Part shown: positions 34,222-44,905 of the stretch, one piece after another
Position numbering within the stretch: the first letter of the stretch is position 1
How the letters are laid out: the number at the start of each line of letters is the position of its first letter
Origin: Nesterenkonia muleiensis
GTDB taxonomy: Bacteria > Actinomycetota > Actinomycetes > Actinomycetales > Micrococcaceae
Reading direction: 5' to 3'
Assembly: GCF_003600155.1 (NCBI RefSeq)
Contig: NZ_QWLD01000016.1
Span: forward strand, 248,001-312,000
Length of the DNA stretch: 64,000 nt
Notes under the pieces: generated by a model
What the model saw: only the letters and a program-made list of their open reading frames with translations
Databases searched by the model: none
What the model was told of the DNA's origin: nothing
Made by a program: the position numbers and the translations under genes

Positions 34222-35070
34222 ATGGACTGGGATCTTCGTCATATCCGCTGCTTGGTGGCGGTGGCTGAGGCTGGAAGCATCACCGATGCCGCCCTTGAGC
34301 TGGGCATCTCCCAGCCGCAGGCATCACGCACGCTCAAGGCGTTGGAGACGGCATGGGGTGTGAAGCTGGTCTCCAGAAGCACCCGGGACACCGTTCTCAC
34401 CGCGGAGGGACTCCGGGCCTCGGACCAGGGCCGGCACCTGCTGGCCTTCGCTCAGTCCATCGCAGATGCCGCAGGTGGCGCGCGCATCATTCGCCTCGGG
34501 TATGTCTCCACGGCAGCGGGCCGGCACACCCCGGCTGTGCAGCGGCGCTGGCGGCAGGCCCGGCCTGATGTTGACCTCAGGCTCATTCATGGCAAAGGGC
34601 CGCTGGCCGGGATGGGCGAAGGCCTCTGCGATGCGGCGGTCCTGCGGCGTGAGCCCGATCCGGCCAAGTACTCCAGCGTGGTGGTGGGCACCGAGCCGCT
34701 GGTCGCTGCCTGCGCAGACAATGATCTGTGGGGCCGCCGCCGGAGGCTGAGGCTCGAAGACTTCGCCGGACGTCCGCTGGTGGTCAACGTGCAGTCGGAC
34801 CTAAGGGTGATGCCGTGGCCCTCCGGCGTCGGTCCCGTTCCTGCCTTCGACGTGGACAGTGTGGACGCCTGGCTGGATCTGATCGCCGCGGGCCGCGGGG
34901 TGGGCATCACCACTGAGGCCACCGCACATCAGCACCGCCCCATCGGTGTGCGGTATCTGCCCGTCACTGATGCGCCGCACGTTGAGGTCCGGCTCAGCTG
35001 GCCGCGCGGCCAGGGCATCTCCGGCCTGGGGGTGCTGCAGGAGATTCTGCAGGATCTCTACAGCAGATGA
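34222..35070 (+). CDS. LysR-family transcriptional regulator
   Basis: A 282-residue LysR protein. The N-terminal HTH is DLRHIRCLVAVAEAGSITDA and ISQPQASRTLKALE, followed by a periplasmic-binding-type effector domain (RIIRLGYVSTAAG to the C-terminus). It starts with ATG 68 bases from the divergent EamA exporter gene and likely controls it in response to the exported compound. The interval contains AT-rich half sites (ATAATAC and GATATACG) that could form the LysR box, but no convincing T-N11-A pair can be fixed. Confidence 0.87.
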   Translation: MDWDLRHIRCLVAVAEAGSITDAALELGISQPQASRTLKALETAWGVKLVSRSTRDTVLTAEGLRASDQGRHLLAFAQSIADAAGGARIIRLGYVSTAAGRHTPAVQRRWRQARPDVDLRLIHGKGPLAGMGEGLCDAAVLRREPDPAKYSSVVVGTEPLVAACADNDLWGRRRRLRLEDFAGRPLVVNVQSDLRVMPWPSGVGPVPAFDVDSVDAWLDLIAAGRGVGITTEATAHQHRPIGVRYLPVTDAPHVEVRLSWPRGQGISGLGVLQEILQDLYSR

Positions 35071-35106
35071 CTGACAATTCCCGCAGCTTTTGCCATGATG
35101 GACCTT

Positions 35107-35748
35107 ATGAAGGTCACGCATCTGGGACATGCCTGCGTACTGGTCGAAGCTGCGGGAGCACGGATACTCATCGACCCTGGTGCGTTCTCTGATCTATGGC
35201 ACGGTGTCACGGGTCTGGACGCTGTGCTGATCACCCACCAGCACGCTGACCACGTGGATCCCGAACACGCTCCTGCCCTGCTGGAGGCCAATCCAGAGGC
35301 CCGGGTGTTCACCGCCGATGATGTGCACGAGGCCGTCGCCCTCCCCGGCGCCGTGCCGGTCACTGCCGGCCAGCAGGTTGCTGTGGGCAATGTGGAGGTC
35401 GAGGCAGTGGGCGGAGACCACGCGATCATCCACCAGGACATCCCGCGCATCCACAATATCGGATACCTTCTGCGCGCAGAGGAAGAGCCCACGTTCTTCC
35501 ACCCCGGCGATGCGCTCGATTCCGCCCCAGCGGGTGTGGATGTGCTGGCCCTGCCGCTGATGGGACCCTGGGCCGCGATGAAGGAGCATGTGGAGTTCGT
35601 CCGGAGCCTCGGCGCACCGCAGTTCAGCATCCCGATCCATGACGAGCTGCTCTCCGACCGCGGCCGCGGGCTGCTCTCCCGCCAGATCGGCAACCTCACC
35701 GGCACCCAGGTCATCAGTCTGCGCGGCGCCGCCTCCCGCGAGTTCTGA
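35107..35748 (+). CDS. MBL-fold metal-dependent hydrolase (UlaG-like)
   Basis: A 213-residue metallo-beta-lactamase-fold hydrolase. The metal motif is THQHADHVD near residue 41-49, preceded by the strand MKVTHLGHACVLVEAAGARI and the DPG loop; later ligands are likely in GGDHAIIH and FFHPGDAL, and the C-terminal His in PIHDELL. The ATG at 35107 is preferred to 35095 because homologs start there. UlaG-like enzymes hydrolyse lactones, phosphodiesters or N-acyl groups. It stands alone between the LysR gene and a convergent exporter. Confidence 0.85.
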   Translation: MKVTHLGHACVLVEAAGARILIDPGAFSDLWHGVTGLDAVLITHQHADHVDPEHAPALLEANPEARVFTADDVHEAVALPGAVPVTAGQQVAVGNVEVEAVGGDHAIIHQDIPRIHNIGYLLRAEEEPTFFHPGDALDSAPAGVDVLALPLMGPWAAMKEHVEFVRSLGAPQFSIPIHDELLSDRGRGLLSRQIGNLTGTQVISLRGAASREF

Positions 35749-35767
35749 ATACCTCATACGTAAGGAG

Positions 35768-36661
35768 CTATGCCGAGCGCGAGCGGCGCTGGGCTGCGGC
35801 GGTCCACCAGGCACCGGCGATGATCATGGCGCAGCCCACCACCTGCCAGAGGGTGGGGATGTCGCTGAACAGCAGCGCGCCCAGCAGGACCGCGAAGATC
35901 GGCCCGGTCAGCATCAGCGTGCTGGCCAGCACCTCACTCAGTCCGGTCATCGCGATGTTGAGGCACAGATAGACCACCACCTGGCCGACGAAGGCCAGGG
36001 CCAGCAGCCACAGCCACTCGACGCCTTGGGTTGGCACCTCGAACCGTCCTGACACCAGCGCACCCAGGCCAGCAGTGAGACCGGCCGAAAGGCACACGAT
36101 GCTCAGCACGGTGAACGGGGCCGGCCGGATGGTCTTGGGCGCTGTCCGGCGGATGATGGCCAGATACGTCGCATACCCGGCCCCGGCGATCAGACCTGCC
36201 AACACACCGAACCAGTTGAGCCCGGCGTCGTCGAAGGCCCCGGCGGCAAAGGCCACACCCAGCATCATCAGCGGCACAATGACCGCCAGCTGCCGCATGG
36301 GTCGCACGCCCTCCAGCGCCCAGGCGATCATCGGCAGGATCACGATTTGAATATTGATCAGCACCGTGGCCAGCCCCGGCCCGATCAGCCCGATGGAGGT
36401 GTTGTAGAAGCTGTAGTCCACACCGATGGCGACGCCGCCCACAGCCGCCCCGATCACCGTGATCCGCGGCAGGGCCTGGGCCCGGTCAACGCGCCTGAGC
36501 TCCCAGATCACCAGCGGCAGCAGCATCGGCACCGCCAGCAGGCAGCGGAACGCCGCCACCGTCATCGGCTCAGCGCCGAGGTTGAAGACGATCGCCGCAG
36601 ATCCGGCCATGGCCAGACTGTCCAACAGCATCAGCGCCGTCCCACGCGCGGGGGTCATCAC
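35768..36661 (-). CDS. EamA-family exporter
   Basis: A 297-residue ten-helix transporter of the EamA family (AAFRCLLAVPMLLPLVIWELR, VLINIQIVILPMIAWALEG, VLASTLMLTGPIFAVLLGAL). The start is GTG at 36661, or ATG one codon later. It lies 28 bases downstream of copA on the same strand, so it may be read from the copper promoter, but nothing in the protein suggests a metal substrate. It is the third EamA gene in 5.5 kb. Confidence 0.85.
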   Translation of the reverse strand: MMTPARGTALMLLDSLAMAGSAAIVFNLGAEPMTVAAFRCLLAVPMLLPLVIWELRRVDRAQALPRITVIGAAVGGVAIGVDYSFYNTSIGLIGPGLATVLINIQIVILPMIAWALEGVRPMRQLAVIVPLMMLGVAFAAGAFDDAGLNWFGVLAGLIAGAGYATYLAIIRRTAPKTIRPAPFTVLSIVCLSAGLTAGLGALVSGRFEVPTQGVEWLWLLALAFVGQVVVYLCLNIAMTGLSEVLASTLMLTGPIFAVLLGALLFSDIPTLWQVVGCAMIIAGAWWTAAAQRRSRSA

Positions 36662-36689
36662 TGGGACATCGTAGAACAGTCCCCGGCGG

Positions 36690-39007
<2,318 letters not shown>

Positions 39008-39011
<4 letters not shown>

Positions 39012-39229
39012 TGCACACGCTCAGCCTGGTAGCCGGCTTCGTCGACGGCCTCGACGATGGCCTGGTCGACAAGTTCGGCATCTTCGCTGAGTGTCACCTT
39101 CAGCGAGCCGGAGGCGGACGAGACCTCGATCTCTTCGATGCCGGCCAGTTCGGCCAGTTCGCCGCGCACTGCCGCCTCGCAGTGGCCGCAGGACATTCCG
39201 GTGACGTTGAAGCTCTTGGTAGTAGTCAT
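39008..39229 (-). CDS. copZ: Copper chaperone (heavy-metal-associated domain)
   Basis: A 73-residue single HMA domain with the Cu(I)-binding GMSCGHC motif near residue 11-17 and the C-terminal DEAGYQAE. It carries Cu(I) to CopA in the cytosol. It is the first gene of the copZ-copA pair, coupled by a four-base overlap and controlled from the CsoR operator just upstream. Confidence 0.92.
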
Positions 39230-39238
39230 AGCTCCACC

Positions 39239-39255
39239 ATACCCCTATAGGGTAT
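39239..39255. promoter_or_regulatory. CsoR operator
   Basis: ATACCC-CTATA-GGGTAT is a dyad with six-base perfect arms in the 36 bases between copZ and csoR. It closely fits the known CsoR recognition pattern (TACCC facing GGGTA). From here apo-CsoR would repress both copZ-copA and its own gene until Cu(I) binds. Confidence 0.8.
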
Positions 39256-39265
39256 AGTTTTGTCT

Positions 39266-39559
39266 ATGGAATCCTCCTCACACGGCTATATGAGTGACAA
39301 AGACAAGTACCTGACCCGCCTGCGTCGGATAGAGGGCCAGGCCCGCGGGGTACACCGCATGATCGATGAAGATACCTACTGCATCGATATTCTCACTCAG
39401 ATCAGCGCTATGACCTCGGCGCTGGAGAACGTGGCCCTCGCGCTTCTCGACGATCACCTCAAACACTGCGTGGCCGACGCCGCGGCCACCGGCGGCGACA
39501 CGGCCGAAGAGAAGATCCGGGAGGCCAGTGCCGCCATCCAGCGGCTGGTGAAGTCTTAG
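39266..39559 (+). CDS. csoR: Copper-sensing repressor CsoR
   Basis: A 97-residue all-helical repressor. The Cu(I) ligands follow the canonical spacing: Cys39 in EDTYCIDIL, then His64 and Cys68 in DDHLKHC. The ATG at 39266 follows a possible TTG two codons earlier. RRIEGQARGVHRMI and AMTSALENVALALL are family hallmarks. Gene order and operator leave little doubt that the signal is copper rather than nickel, sulfide or formaldehyde. Confidence 0.93.
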   Translation: MESSSHGYMSDKDKYLTRLRRIEGQARGVHRMIDEDTYCIDILTQISAMTSALENVALALLDDHLKHCVADAAATGGDTAEEKIREASAAIQRLVKS

Positions 39560-39585
39560 AAGACGGCACAGCAGCGCCGCCATGA

Positions 39586-40971
39586 TCACTGGTCATGACC
39601 ATGGTCATCGTCTCCATGACCGTGGTCATCGTCATGCTCGCCGTCGTAGTCCGCAGAGACGCTGTCCACCGGACGGCCGTCGATGACGACGATCTCATTG
39701 GGCGCGAAGTCCAGCTCGCCGGCGGCGATGATCTCACCCTCGGACAGATCAACCAGGTGGACCTCCTGGTTGTCCGGATCGGTCACATACACTAGGTCGC
39801 CGCTGGCGCGGATTGCCGGGCGGGGCTCCTGCCACTGCTCGGGCTCAGTCCACTCGTCGAGCATCTCGATATGGTCCAGGTGCTCGCCGGTCTCTGCATC
39901 GATGATATGCAGCCGACCGTCCTCGGTGAGCACGATGGCTTCACCCTCGGGGCCGCGTGCCAGATTCCGGAAGGTATAGGGAGAGCTCACCTCTGCGGTG
40001 GTGATCTCCAGGGACTCGGCGTTGACCAGTGCCACCTCGGTCATCGGCTCGTCCTCGCCGTCACGGTAATCGCCCAGGAAAATGTGTGAACCATCGGCAG
40101 CGAAGAGGTTGCCGGTACGCGCGTACTCCGGGCCGGCATCGATCTTATGGAACTCACGTCCATCCCAGATCAGCGCACCGTCCTCACACCCCACGGCGAT
40201 GATCTCATCGGGCCCGGCAGCCTCACCGTGCACACCGGGGCAGTCCTCGCTGCGGGCGATCTCCTCACCGTCAGCGTCGATGAACCGGGCGCCGGAGCGG
40301 TCTTGAAGGGTTTCGAACCGGGAACCGTCCTCCCGCACCACGGCCACACCGTGATGCGGGCCTTCGGTTTCGTCAGATTCAGTCACAATCTCAGACTCCA
40401 CATCCAAGTCGGCCAGCTCGAACCAGCGGTATTCGCCGGAGCCGTCGAAGAAGAGCGTGCCGACCCCCCGGTGGGACACCACATGGGCGGGCGCATCACC
40501 ATCCACCGTGATATCGCTGAGCAGCGGCTCGGTGGTGAAGTAATGATGGTGTCCGCCGTGCGGCTCGCCCCAGGTCCCGACGTCGATCAGCCGGAAGCTC
40601 TCGCCCTCGGTGAGGAATGCGTGGCGACCGTCGCCGGCTTCGTTGACCCGGAGGAAGCCCTGGACCTCGAAGTCACCGACGACTTCTAGGCTGACCCCGT
40701 CGAGCACCGCGACGCCGCCGTCATAGGTCACCACTGCACGGGGCTGCGGCCCGCCGGCCTCATGGGCCTCCCGGTCGGAAGGCTCTAGGCCCTCGTCATG
40801 GTCCTCGTCGTGCTCGTCATCGCCATCGGAACCGTTCTCCTCGGTTTCGGCGGCGACTGCGGTCTCGGCATCATCGGGCTCCTCTGCGTCACTGTCATCG
40901 GCTGCGCAAGCGGAGAGCGCCAGCGCAGAGATCATGATCAGGGAGGTGAGAGAGATCATTTTTTTGCTCAT
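39586..40971 (-). CDS. AztD-like metal-binding lipoprotein (beta-propeller)
   Basis: About 461 residues. The ATG at 40971 gives a signal peptide with lipobox LSAC (Cys22). Next comes a long Asp/Glu/His-rich stretch (residues about 24-65, including DGDDEHDEDHDEG), then repeated beta-strand units of a propeller (TYDGGVAVLDGVSLE, HVVSHRGVGTLFFDGSGEY and similar), with a His cluster GEPHGGHHHYF and a C-terminal tail DDDHGHGDDDHGHD. This is the layout of AztD, the secreted zinc chaperone that serves AztABC zinc importers. No aztABC genes are next to it, and csoR-copZA is on the other side, so copper or another metal is possible. Confidence 0.6.
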   Translation of the reverse strand: MSKKMISLTSLIMISALALSACAADDSDAEEPDDAETAVAAETEENGSDGDDEHDEDHDEGLEPSDREAHEAGGPQPRAVVTYDGGVAVLDGVSLEVVGDFEVQGFLRVNEAGDGRHAFLTEGESFRLIDVGTWGEPHGGHHHYFTTEPLLSDITVDGDAPAHVVSHRGVGTLFFDGSGEYRWFELADLDVESEIVTESDETEGPHHGVAVVREDGSRFETLQDRSGARFIDADGEEIARSEDCPGVHGEAAGPDEIIAVGCEDGALIWDGREFHKIDAGPEYARTGNLFAADGSHIFLGDYRDGEDEPMTEVALVNAESLEITTAEVSSPYTFRNLARGPEGEAIVLTEDGRLHIIDAETGEHLDHIEMLDEWTEPEQWQEPRPAIRASGDLVYVTDPDNQEVHLVDLSEGEIIAAGELDFAPNEIVVIDGRPVDSVSADYDGEHDDDHGHGDDDHGHDQ

Positions 40972-41001
40972 GAGACTTATTATCAAGAGTTACCTCGCAC
41001 A

Positions 41002-41020
41002 ATTGCAAACCATTCGCAAT
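41002..41020. promoter_or_regulatory. Imperfect palindrome upstream of the AztD-like gene
   Basis: ATTGC-N9-GCAAT, with further internal symmetry, lies 31 bases before the AztD-like start. Its A+T-rich, dyad form is compatible with a Fur/Zur-family site, but it does not match the actinobacterial Zur consensus closely enough to name it. Confidence 0.35.
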
Positions 41021-41156
41021 ACCGGGTTGTGTTGTGATTCTGTGCCCCTACCCGGGCAAGGTTCCGCACTGTGAGAATCTCGACACTTTCGGGTTACATA
41101 TCCGATAACGCTGGGTAACCGAGCGCATCTACGCTGATCAGCGAGGAGGTGGCCGG

Positions 41157-41480
41157 TTGGCTGACGTGACCGAACCTGTGGTGGAGGATGACCACTATCT
41201 GCGTGTCCACACACCGCAGGGCACAGTGGAGATCATCGGCAATGAGGTGCATCTGCCCGGTGCGGAGCCGGCACAGCTGGCACCCGGGCCGATGTCCGTG
41301 ATGCGGGCGCTGGTCAAGGCACAGGGCGCGGTGATCTCCCGGGAGCATTTGCTGCGCGTACTGCCGGACTGCGGATCAGCCCACGGCCTGGAGATGTGGG
41401 TCTCCCGGCTCCGCCAGTCACTTCCCAATCCGGACACCGTACAGACAGTGGTCAAACGCGGCTACCGCCTGGCGCTGTAA
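41157..41480 (+). CDS. Free-standing winged-helix protein of the HemD-associated type
   Basis: A 107-residue OmpR-type winged helix. The C-terminal GLEMWVSRLRQSLPNPDTVQ and TVVKRGYRLAL match the DNA-binding tail that many actinobacterial uroporphyrinogen-III synthases carry after the catalytic domain; here there is no HemD domain. The start is a TTG at 41157 after GAGGAGG; a GTG at 41166 is an alternative. It is divergent from the AztD-like gene and may regulate it. It could be a relic of a hemD fusion or a small independent regulator; the open frame and good ribosome binding site favour function. Confidence 0.65.
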   Translation: MADVTEPVVEDDHYLRVHTPQGTVEIIGNEVHLPGAEPAQLAPGPMSVMRALVKAQGAVISREHLLRVLPDCGSAHGLEMWVSRLRQSLPNPDTVQTVVKRGYRLAL

Positions 41481-41486
41481 TGTTCC

Positions 41487-41580
41487 GCCGGCGAGGAAAC
41501 CTCGCTCGGCTCTCGGCCGCGTGACCGCGGCCATCACGCCTAAAGTCGGTGCCATCGCTTCACTTGAGGCTCACCACCTG
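41487..41580. repeat. Structured intergenic repeat, copy A
   Basis: Hairpin 1 is GCCG-GCGAGG, loop AAA, CCTCGC, a bulged T and CGGC (41487-41510). Hairpin 2 is GGCCGCG, loop TGAC, CGCGGCC (41515-41532). Then follows the conserved ATCACGCCTAAAGTCGGTG (41533-41551) and weaker pairing GGTG/CACC. The copy lies between the winged-helix gene and the 3' end of trmB. Copies B (45895) and C (46875) keep the shape with changed sequence. Confidence 0.75.
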
Positions 41581-41587
41581 CACGAAG

Positions 41588-42427
41588 CTAGGGTTTGCGC
41601 AGGTAGTTGAGGTCGAAGATCTTCCGGCCGGCGCGCAGGGCCTTCTGCTCAAAGTCGGTCACCACCCTGGCGGCGAACCGCGGCGCCCAGCCCCCCTCAT
41701 CATCGCGGGCCTGAGGCAGCGGCAGCGGGTGAGCCGGTTTCCCCAGGCTCGCCGCATCGAGATCACCCAGCCGCACCTGGGTCAGCGGCGACTCCTCCCC
41801 TGCCAGCCGACCAGCATGAGGGTTCCAGAACGACGACGACGCCCCGATCACCTCCCGCATCTGCACGGCGTAGTCGGACCAGTCAGTGGCCAGCCGCCAC
41901 ACCCCGGTGGGTGCGATCACCTGCGCGGCCCTCTCCGCGAAGCTCGGCTGCACCAGTCGGCGCTTCTTGTGCTTGGACTTATGCCAGGGATCGGGGAAGA
42001 ACACCCACAGTTCAGCGACTGAGCCTGCCGGCAGCAGGTTGTCCATCACCTCCACCGCATCCAGGCAGGCCACCCGGACATTCGCCAGTCCCTCACGGCG
42101 GATCCGTGCTGCCAGCTGTGCGGCTCCGGGGCGGTAGACCTCAATGGCCAGGAAGTCGGTATCCGGGTTGGCCGCCGCCGCGCCGGCGATGGCCTCTCCC
42201 GAACCTGAGCCGATCTCCACGATCAGCGGAGCGGTCCGCCCGTACTCGGCGTGCCAGTCAACGCTGAACCCTGGGGCGACAGAGGTGTCGCGCTCACCAT
42301 GGGGCACATCGAGCAGCTCCTGGCCGAGAGCGGCGTCCCAGGCCCGCTGGTAACTGGGCTTGAGCCTATTGCTGCGGCGCACGAATGACAGCGGCTTGCG
42401 GTAGTGCTTCTGCGGTCTCTCAGACAT
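41588..42427 (-). CDS. trmB: tRNA (guanine-N7-)-methyltransferase
   Basis: A 279-residue TrmB, which methylates G46 of tRNA using S-adenosylmethionine. The SAM motif is IVEIGSGSGEAIAG; the catalytic/tRNA region VFFPDPWHKSKHKKRRLVQ is diagnostic. The ATG at 42427 (MSERPQKHYRKPLSFV) removes 31 unrelated residues of the longer frame. It starts 11 bases after the penicillin-binding protein stop and so is probably the last gene of the dnaK transcript. Copy A of the structured repeat lies just past its stop. Confidence 0.92.
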   Translation of the reverse strand: MSERPQKHYRKPLSFVRRSNRLKPSYQRAWDAALGQELLDVPHGERDTSVAPGFSVDWHAEYGRTAPLIVEIGSGSGEAIAGAAAANPDTDFLAIEVYRPGAAQLAARIRREGLANVRVACLDAVEVMDNLLPAGSVAELWVFFPDPWHKSKHKKRRLVQPSFAERAAQVIAPTGVWRLATDWSDYAVQMREVIGASSSFWNPHAGRLAGEESPLTQVRLGDLDAASLGKPAHPLPLPQARDDEGGWAPRFAARVVTDFEQKALRAGRKIFDLNYLRKP

Positions 42428-42438
42428 GGGGAATGCGC

Positions 42439-44364
42439 CTAACCGTCCTGCTCGTCCAGTATCTCCCGGGCGCCGATGAGGAACTCCCGCATCAGGGGAC
42501 CGTTGGTTGATGAGCCCCATTCACCCTCCTCCAGGAACACTGCCACGGCGAGGTCGTCCTGGGAGCCGATCACCCAGGTATGGGAATACGTGTCATCGTC
42601 TGCCCCGGCTTCAGCGGTGCCGGTCTTGGCGTAGACGTGCGGACCGGGGATCGGGTCCAGACCGCTCAGGGTGCCGTAGTCCACGGTGCCGTGCATCAGC
42701 TCGCGCAGCTGCTCGCCCTCCTCCTCGGTCAGGCCGCCCTCCTGGGGGTGGTCCTCGCGCTGGACCAGCCAGGGGTGGACTGTGCGCCCGTCAGCGATCG
42801 AGGCCGCCACCGCGGCCATGCCCAAGGTGGAGGTCTCCACCGTTCCCTGTCCGAAGAGGTTGGCAGCATGCAGGTTCAGCTCGGAGTCCTCCGGCACCCG
42901 TGCCTTAAGCGCTTGGATGCCGATTCCCACGTCATTGTCCATCCCGAGGTCCAGGGCGGCTTGGGCGAGGTCGGCAGAGCTGACATCCTCCCAGGCCCCG
43001 GCAAAGGTGGTGTTGCAGGAGACCGCCACAGCGGTGTTGAAGGGGATGCTGCCAACATACTGGTCCTGGAAGCCGGGCACATTGCGAAACTGCTGGCCGT
43101 GGACAGTCACCGAGTTCGGGCAGGGGACCGTGGACTCGGGGGTGAGGCCCCCGCGCAGCATCGCCAGGGCGGAGACCATCTTGAAGGTGGAGCCCGGCGC
43201 ATACGCCGACTGGGTGGCGGTGTCCACCTGGGGTGCCTCAGGGTGGTGGCTGGCAGCGGCCAGCACCGCACCGTCGGAGGGCCGGATCGCCACCAGGGCA
43301 GCATTGACCTCCTGCTCATCGACGATGCCCTGGGCAAGGTCCTGAACCCTGGGCAGCAGCCCGGTGTGTACATCACCCCCCTCCTCCGGCTCCGATGAGT
43401 AGAGGGTGGTCTCTCCCATGCTGATGCGCACACCGGGGACTCCGCGAAGCGTACTCTCATGCACCGCCTGGATGCCGGACAGTCCGACCATGTCGCCGTG
43501 ACTGAGCGTAGGGTCATCCTCCAGATGCTCGGCAGTCACCGGACCCACCCGGCCTAAGAGGTTCGGGGCGAAGTCAGAACTCTCCGCCAGCGGCAGCTGA
43601 CTGTACTGCAGGTGCACCCCGGCGATGTCCTCCACATCCTCGGCACTGACGTGGCCACCCTCGGTGCGTACGGTGATGGCTTCGACGAACGCCTCATCCC
43701 CGTAGGCCTGGACTGTTTCCTGGTAGGTCTCAGCATTGACCCCCACCACCTCGGCAAGCTCCCTGGCCGCCTCCTGCTGGTCCTGCTCCGACTCCAGCTG
43801 GGTCTTGTCCAGGCCGATGCGCACCACATCTCGGTTGTAGACCATAGCCCGTCCGCTGCCGTCTATGATGCGGCCGCGGTCCGCGGTGGTGGTGGAGATG
43901 CCGATGTTCTCATGGCCGGCGTAGTCGGGCAGGATGATCTGGGTCTCACCGTCCACAAGCCACGTGTCGGATTCCTCGTCGTAGGTGTAGTCGGCCTCGG
44001 TGGTGTAGGTCCACTCCTGGCCGTCGAGGCCGATCTCCTCCAGCTCCCAGACATGCTCGAAGGCGGCCTCCGCAGTGGGCGGGCGCACCGAGTCCTCCTC
44101 CGGCTCGTGGACCTGGACGCCGGCGACCTCGACCTCTGGTCTCAGCCCATCGAAGGGCTCCTGGAGGTTCTGGACAGCCTCCTCAAGCGCCTGGGGAGTT
44201 CCTGCGGCCAAGCTGATCCCCTCAAAGCTCCCTGTGCTGATCGCCTCAGCGGTGACCGCCGCGGCCACCGAGACATCTGCGCGCTCATCCTCTCCGCCAC
44301 ACCCGGTGAGCAGCACCAGGAGGGCACAGCAGCCGGTGAGTGCTGCGGACCTGGAAAATGTCAT
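42439..44364 (-). CDS. MecA-like class B penicillin-binding lipoprotein
   Basis: A 641-residue transpeptidase. It has a lipoprotein signal with lipobox LTGC (Cys22), an NTF2-like MecA_N domain at about residues 30-150, a dimerisation domain from about 160 to 330 and the transpeptidase domain after that: active-site S392-T-F-K395, SCN in AVSCNTTFAG and KTG in YAKTGTAEAG. It crosslinks peptidoglycan outside the membrane. Anchoring as a lipoprotein rather than by a transmembrane helix is a less common form. Its ATG overlaps the hspR stop (ATGA), placing it in the heat-shock operon. Confidence 0.9.
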   Translation of the reverse strand: MTFSRSAALTGCCALLVLLTGCGGEDERADVSVAAAVTAEAISTGSFEGISLAAGTPQALEEAVQNLQEPFDGLRPEVEVAGVQVHEPEEDSVRPPTAEAAFEHVWELEEIGLDGQEWTYTTEADYTYDEESDTWLVDGETQIILPDYAGHENIGISTTTADRGRIIDGSGRAMVYNRDVVRIGLDKTQLESEQDQQEAARELAEVVGVNAETYQETVQAYGDEAFVEAITVRTEGGHVSAEDVEDIAGVHLQYSQLPLAESSDFAPNLLGRVGPVTAEHLEDDPTLSHGDMVGLSGIQAVHESTLRGVPGVRISMGETTLYSSEPEEGGDVHTGLLPRVQDLAQGIVDEQEVNAALVAIRPSDGAVLAAASHHPEAPQVDTATQSAYAPGSTFKMVSALAMLRGGLTPESTVPCPNSVTVHGQQFRNVPGFQDQYVGSIPFNTAVAVSCNTTFAGAWEDVSSADLAQAALDLGMDNDVGIGIQALKARVPEDSELNLHAANLFGQGTVETSTLGMAAVAASIADGRTVHPWLVQREDHPQEGGLTEEEGEQLRELMHGTVDYGTLSGLDPIPGPHVYAKTGTAEAGADDDTYSHTWVIGSQDDLAVAVFLEEGEWGSSTNGPLMREFLIGAREILDEQDG

Positions 44365-44876
44365 CCGTCCAGTCTACGTGGAGGTTCAGGGGGTCTGGAT
44401 GAACGCCAGACGACCAGCTCCCTGCCGGCGGGCCTGGGACGCTGTCCTCTGGTCAGGGTGACCACATCTCCCCGGGAACCCACGGCGAAGACCCGCCTGC
44501 TGCCCGGCTCGCGCTGGGCCTCACGCAGCGCCTGCCGGAGCTCACCGACCTCTTCTTCGAGCACCTCCACCCGGTTCTGCAGCTGGATGATGCGCCGGAT
44601 GCCCTCGAGGGAGACGCCCTCCTGGCTGAGCTGCTGGATCTGCCGCAGCTGCTCGATCTCATAGGGGGAGTAGCGACGGTGACGCCCGCCTTGGCGGCGC
44701 GGACTGACCAGGCCGATCCGGTCGTACTGGCGAAGGGTCTGCGGGTGCATATCGGCCAGCTCCGCCGCCACAGAGATCACGAAGAGCGGGTCATGCCGGT
44801 GTGTGGCAGCGAGCATGCGAGGGTCGTCGTCGTACTCAGCGATATTCTCCCGAATACGAATTCTGGTGTAAGCCAC
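44361..44876 (-). CDS. hspR: Heat-shock repressor HspR (MerR family)
   Basis: A 171-residue MerR-type regulator. The HTH is FVISVAAELADMHPQTLRQY with RQGGRHRRYSPYEIEQLRQI, and a coiled coil follows (LQNRVEVLEEEVGELRQAL). HspR binds HAIR sites together with DnaK as corepressor and controls dnaK operons in actinobacteria; three such sites lie before dnaK here. It is coupled to the downstream penicillin-binding gene by a four-base overlap. The C-terminal tail after about residue 125 is long and basic. Confidence 0.93.
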   Translation of the reverse strand: MAYTRIRIRENIAEYDDDPRMLAATHRHDPLFVISVAAELADMHPQTLRQYDRIGLVSPRRQGGRHRRYSPYEIEQLRQIQQLSQEGVSLEGIRRIIQLQNRVEVLEEEVGELRQALREAQREPGSRRVFAVGSRGDVVTLTRGQRPRPAGRELVVWRSSRPPEPPRRLDG

Positions 44877-44905
44877 AGACGTTCACCTCCTTTCGCTGAT
44901 GCCTG

